Source: Candidatus Protochlamydia phocaeensis (GTDB lineage Bacteria > Chlamydiota > Chlamydiia > Chlamydiales > Parachlamydiaceae). From it: a stretch of DNA of 64,000 bases. Below the pieces are notes generated by a model, which saw only the letters and a program-made list of their open reading frames with translations, had not been told where the DNA came from and did not search any database. Positions 60,761 through 64,000 of this stretch are shown here, piece after piece. A program made the position numbers and the translations under genes. The stretch covers positions 141,819-205,818 of the forward strand of contig NZ_FCNU01000002.1 of the NCBI RefSeq assembly GCF_001545115.1, given 5' to 3'. Each line of letters starts with the position of its first letter. Within the stretch, counting starts at the first letter, position 1.

Positions 60761-62836
60761 TTATTTTTCATCTTTTGATTGGCTAGACAGCTCTGCAATG
60801 AACTGGCGGAAAGGGGTCGTCTGCCTAAGCCCCTCTAACCAGTCGTCGTGAAGCAGGTCTTCGATGGCCGGTAAGACGCCAAATAACTGCGCCTTTTCAA
60901 TATAGTGCATTGCATGCGAATAATTAGACGTTAAAGAATAGAGCCCTGCTAATTGATAGAAGGCTTGATTATTTCCAAGGGAGGCCGCTTGCATGAGATG
61001 ATGCTCAGCCTGTCGGTATAGAGTATGCGAACGTTCAGGATGATGAATATCATGCACTAATAAAGCCAAATTAATTAAAGAGATCCCAAAGTCCATGTGA
61101 ATGATCTCATCTTCTGGATCTTGTTCCAGGAGAAACTGAAAATGCTCCATTGCTTTGTAGTAAGGCTCCACGTCAAACATCGCTTCACCCAAATGCGACA
61201 AGGCCAAAGCTAAATTATAACGGGCTTGCGTGTAATCGGGATCCAGCTGAAGCACATGGGTCAATATTTGAATCGCTTTTTCAAAATGGCGCGGCTCCTC
61301 TGCAAGATCGCCTAAAAGATCGAACGCGCAGCCATAATTATAGATCCATTCCAAATCCACATCTTCATTTTCTAAATCAATAAGCGGCTGCTTTAGCGCA
61401 TGCTCGAATTTTTCAATGGCCTGCTCGGCAAATTCAGCTTGATCGCTCACTTCCGCTAATTTCATTAGAGCAACGCCCCAGTCATTCCAGAATTGAGCAA
61501 AAGATCCTCCCCCGCATTCAATGACATGGGCACAATAGCGGACAGCCTTTTCAAATAAGACCTCTTGATCAGTCAGCTCCCCTAAAGCAAAATGCGCTAA
61601 AGCCATGCCATACCACAGAAGAGGATTCTGCCGCGATAAAGAGAGGCCATACTGGAATTTCTCTATTGCTTGATTGTAATAGTCTTCTTCCGAAAAATAA
61701 CGCCCCAGCTCATTCAAACAAGATCCATAGAGATACCAAGTATCCGAACTCTCTGGATGAATCTCTAGACTTTTTAAAATTTTTAATCGGGCAGATTGAA
61801 TGAGATCCAACCTTTCGTGCTGAGCGCCTAAAAACAACTCAGTCTCTGCCCAGCAACTCAAGATCTGCGGATGATCGGGTTCTAATTTATTCGCTTTAGC
61901 GAATTTCTCTAAACTATGCTCCAACTTGTCAAAATCGCGTTTGTATTTTCCCAAAGCGGTTTCCAATTGCCCCCACTTCAACCACAGCATGCTATTATTG
62001 GGATTTAATTCTGCCGCCTTAGCAAAACTTGCATCGGCTTGCTCTAAAAGCTTTTCATGAACAACAGCCTCGGTCAAACGTAGAATGCAGCAAGCTTGAT
62101 TGTACCATCCCTCAAAAGATTGAGGATTATGGCGCACAGCCTGATTGAATAATTTAAGCGCTTCGCTAAAATATTCCTGCCTATGCAATAAAGAAGCCAG
62201 ATCGGCCAAAGCATGCCCATAATCGTTAAAGAAAGCAGCCACATGGCAGCCCAACTTATCGGCTTGCTGATATTTCTCAATCGCTTGATGAAAATCCAAA
62301 GGCTCCCCTGAGTATTTTCCCAACGAAGCTAAACACACTCCCCACTTCCAATAAAATTCTTCCAGAGCCAAAGAAGAAGGCGCTTGCCCTAAAAGCGAGT
62401 GGGCCTTTTCAAATCTTTGATGAGCATCGCTAAAATAATGCGACTCCCCTTCAAAAATTCCCATCTCAATTAAAACCAATGCATCTTTATACCAGGCATC
62501 AAATAAAAGCGGCTCTTTTTCAATTACTTGCATAAAGGCTTGATGAGCGAGCGCTAGACAGCGCATATTTCCTGTATACGAAGCAAAGATTACGCCCTGC
62601 TCATGAAGAATAACTGGAGAATAATCAGAGACTTGAGCAGCAACATTGAAGCTTTCAAGCACTCTATGATTGCCTTGAGAAAGCTGCTGGGCTCCCTGAA
62701 TGATTAGCAAGCGAGCGAGCAATGCCCTCTCCTCTTGCTTCATACTCGTCCAAACTGTGGAGTCTTTAAAACCCTCTAATTTTTCAAAATTTTGAGAGTT
62801 TTGAATGTCAATTAACGCTTGATGAATGGGTGTCAT
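60761..62836 (-). CDS. Large tetratricopeptide-repeat protein
   Basis: 691 residues, almost entirely helical repeats. About fourteen TPR-like units can be seen in the body (patterns such as YNQAIEKFQYGLSLSRQNPLLWYGMALAHFALGELTD, i.e. Trp/Tyr-Tyr at helix A and Asn-Pro at turns). Several helix pairs repeat the phrase WYNQA or LWYGMAL. No signal peptide or membrane segment. TPR proteins bind other proteins; in amoeba-associated chlamydiae large TPR proteins are often predicted effectors. The start MTPIHQAL has a weak ribosome-binding site. Confidence 0.8.
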   Translation of the reverse strand: MTPIHQALIDIQNSQNFEKLEGFKDSTVWTSMKQEERALLARLLIIQGAQQLSQGNHRVLESFNVAAQVSDYSPVILHEQGVIFASYTGNMRCLALAHQAFMQVIEKEPLLFDAWYKDALVLIEMGIFEGESHYFSDAHQRFEKAHSLLGQAPSSLALEEFYWKWGVCLASLGKYSGEPLDFHQAIEKYQQADKLGCHVAAFFNDYGHALADLASLLHRQEYFSEALKLFNQAVRHNPQSFEGWYNQACCILRLTEAVVHEKLLEQADASFAKAAELNPNNSMLWLKWGQLETALGKYKRDFDKLEHSLEKFAKANKLEPDHPQILSCWAETELFLGAQHERLDLIQSARLKILKSLEIHPESSDTWYLYGSCLNELGRYFSEEDYYNQAIEKFQYGLSLSRQNPLLWYGMALAHFALGELTDQEVLFEKAVRYCAHVIECGGGSFAQFWNDWGVALMKLAEVSDQAEFAEQAIEKFEHALKQPLIDLENEDVDLEWIYNYGCAFDLLGDLAEEPRHFEKAIQILTHVLQLDPDYTQARYNLALALSHLGEAMFDVEPYYKAMEHFQFLLEQDPEDEIIHMDFGISLINLALLVHDIHHPERSHTLYRQAEHHLMQAASLGNNQAFYQLAGLYSLTSNYSHAMHYIEKAQLFGVLPAIEDLLHDDWLEGLRQTTPFRQFIAELSSQSKDEK

Positions 62837-63353
62837 TATATGCCATTTATTTAAACGAACTCATTATACAAATTCGCCTGTTTTTAGCGAAATGTTTAAT
62901 TACAAATCCTTGTAAATAAACATTTAAAATAACAATCCATCCTCTAAAGGTCAACTTCTCCCCCTTTTCTCTTAATTTTTAAGCCAGACGCATGCATTTT
63001 TAAAGCGAATGTCACCCCTCTACACGACGCCCTTCTATCTCGCTAAGAGGGGCATTAAAACCCATCATAACCTCAACTATCGGTTATGACGGGTTTTACT
63101 ACACCTCTAAGAGATTTAATGCAGACACCAAAAACAACAAGGCAAAGGCCAGAATCAAACTTTCTTTAGCACTCTAGATTAAATTAATTATTAATAAATA
63201 CTTTCAAATAAATTAAATTCATGATATAATCAATATAAATTTATTTATTTTATCAAATTAATTTATTAAACATTTAATTTAAATTAATAACCAATTTAAA
63301 ATTTAAAGATAAAATAGAAGCAAAAACGTTTATAAATTAATAATAAGGTCGTC
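62837..63353. other. 517-base AT-rich gap upstream of the truncated gene
   Basis: Contains the palindromic element at 63037-63115 and a TGATATAAT (63223-63231, extended -10) with TTTCAA (63203-63208) 17 bases upstream, a candidate promoter for the gene at 63354 with about a 115-base leader. No gene or RNA seen otherwise. Confidence 0.4.
63037..63115. repeat. Palindromic intergenic repeat with CTAAGAGG arms
   Basis: ATCTCGCTAAGAGGGGCATT, continuing to CCCATCATAACC, pairs with GGTTATGACGGGTTTTAC ... CTCTAAGAGAT. Arms of about 35 bases, spacer TCAACTATC. It shares both arms with the element at 27411, and its TAAAACC-ATAACC core is like the other core repeats. Confidence 0.65.
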
Positions 63354-64000
63354 ATGAAGATACAGACTTCTCAATTAAGTTCTTATGAAAATTTTTGCTT
63401 AACGGCTAAGGTTACCAAGCCTCTCTCAAATTTAAACAATGGAATTCCTATTTTGGGATCTGCGACTTCTCGTGTATTTGGCTGTATCCTTATTCCTCTC
63501 GCATCAGTAGCGGATACAGTGGCTCATTTGAGCTTATTTGCAGGAAAATTGTGTACCGGTATTGTCGTCTCTCCTTATAATACCGTTGCCGGCGCTTTTT
63601 TTCCTAAATGGACGGCTCCTCGCGATTTAGAATTATCCTCGGCCCTTATTCACGTTATACGTGTAGTCGAATGTCTATTTACCGCCATTATTCTTCCCTT
63701 TGTCTGTTTGATTAACCCCGATCGTGCACATGATTTTATGAGCTATCGGTATGGACCAAATGACTCTCCTGATCAAAAGAGTGTGGAAAAATTAAATCAA
63801 GAGATTAAGCATCTTAAGCAGCAATTAAAAATGAAAGAAGCGGAAGCAAATGCTGCGAATAACAAACCTAACCCGTCGAAATCAACTCCCTCTTCAGCGC
63901 CTACTCCCAACATTTCCACTTCCACTGCCGGCATTCCTACACCTCCTGCGCCTCCTGCTGCCAACATTCCTACACCTCCCACCTGCCCTCCTCCCATACC
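63354..64000 (+). CDS. Membrane protein with Pro-rich tail, C-terminus beyond the window
   Basis: 215 codons visible from ATG 63354 (MKIQTSQLSSYENF), with AAGG nine bases upstream. Hydrophobic stretches lie at about 39-75 (VFGCILIPLASVADTV then SLFAGKLCTGIVV) and about 100-122 (VIRVVECLFTAIILPFVCLI). A charged helical stretch (about 142-165, EKLNQEIKHLKQQLKMKE) follows, then a Pro/Ser/Thr-rich tail with the phrase (A/S)xIPTPP repeated. The tail continues off the window. No family recognised. Membrane topology and Pro-rich tail would fit a secreted membrane-inserted protein, but function is unknown. Confidence 0.65.
   Translation, partial: MKIQTSQLSSYENFCLTAKVTKPLSNLNNGIPILGSATSRVFGCILIPLASVADTVAHLSLFAGKLCTGIVVSPYNTVAGAFFPKWTAPRDLELSSALIHVIRVVECLFTAIILPFVCLINPDRAHDFMSYRYGPNDSPDQKSVEKLNQEIKHLKQQLKMKEAEANAANNKPNPSKSTPSSAPTPNISTSTAGIPTPPAPPAANIPTPPTCPPPI

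Overview
This window comes from a member of the Chlamydiae, most likely an amoeba-associated Parachlamydiaceae (Protochlamydia, Parachlamydia or Neochlamydia type). The evidence is gene order combined with gene content. One block keeps the yidC, dnaA and lgt neighbourhood of Chlamydia trachomatis CT250-CT252. A long block (about 15.5-49 kb) keeps most of the CT040-CT055 neighbourhood: ruvB, a SpoIID-like protein, glgX, the type III chaperone slc1, ssb, pepA, holA, an RsmI-like methylase, hemW, an acidic CT053-like protein, sucA and sucB. These synteny statements rest on remembered gene order, not on a search. Host-interaction genes, many AT-rich intergenic regions and dispersed palindromic repeats separate the conserved blocks, which fits a larger environmental chlamydial genome.

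Layout. 0-2 kb: a truncated Ser/Thr kinase that has lost its catalytic Asp, and a hypothetical gene. 2-9.7 kb: yidC, dnaA, a membrane protein, ahcY, tRNA-Pro and lgt. 9.8-15.3 kb: accessory region with an LRR protein, a coiled-coil protein and two tandem paralogues that may be cysteine hydrolases. 15.5-22 kb: ferredoxin, a His-rich/DUF1858/A-type Fe-S carrier fusion, and the 2-oxoglutarate dehydrogenase operon sucA-sucB-lpdA. 22-31 kb: a system II cytochrome c maturation pair (ResB-like and CcsA-like), split by two minus-strand genes, one of which is an LRR-NEL type E3 ubiquitin ligase. 31-49 kb: the Chlamydia-like housekeeping block, with asd, a CPA2 antiporter and two very small Lys-rich proteins in the region where chlamydiae carry hctB. 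49-56.4 kb: a membrane methyl-accepting-type protein followed by a four-gene operon ordered like lcrV-lcrH-yopB-yopD (candidate tip, SycD-like chaperone, large and small translocators), then a methyltransferase and an Inc-like protein. 56.7-64 kb: mgtE, typA, a large TPR protein and a truncated membrane protein with a Pro-rich tail.

How the parts fit. Housekeeping genes cover replication and recombination (dnaA, holA, ssb, ruvB), protein insertion and lipoprotein modification (yidC, lgt), the TCA cycle, glycogen use (glgX), cytochrome c assembly and cell-wall precursor supply (asd). The accessory genes look like a host-interface toolkit: a type III translocon, a chaperone, an E3 ligase effector, LRR/TPR proteins and Inc-like membrane proteins.

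Two repeat families stand out. One is a short core motif near C-TAAT-GCC-TAGATTC with an AT-rich tail, found in about ten intergenic regions on both strands. The other is a larger palindrome whose three clear copies all lie between convergent genes and probably act as bidirectional terminators. Functions assigned to the accessory genes are inferences from motifs and context.
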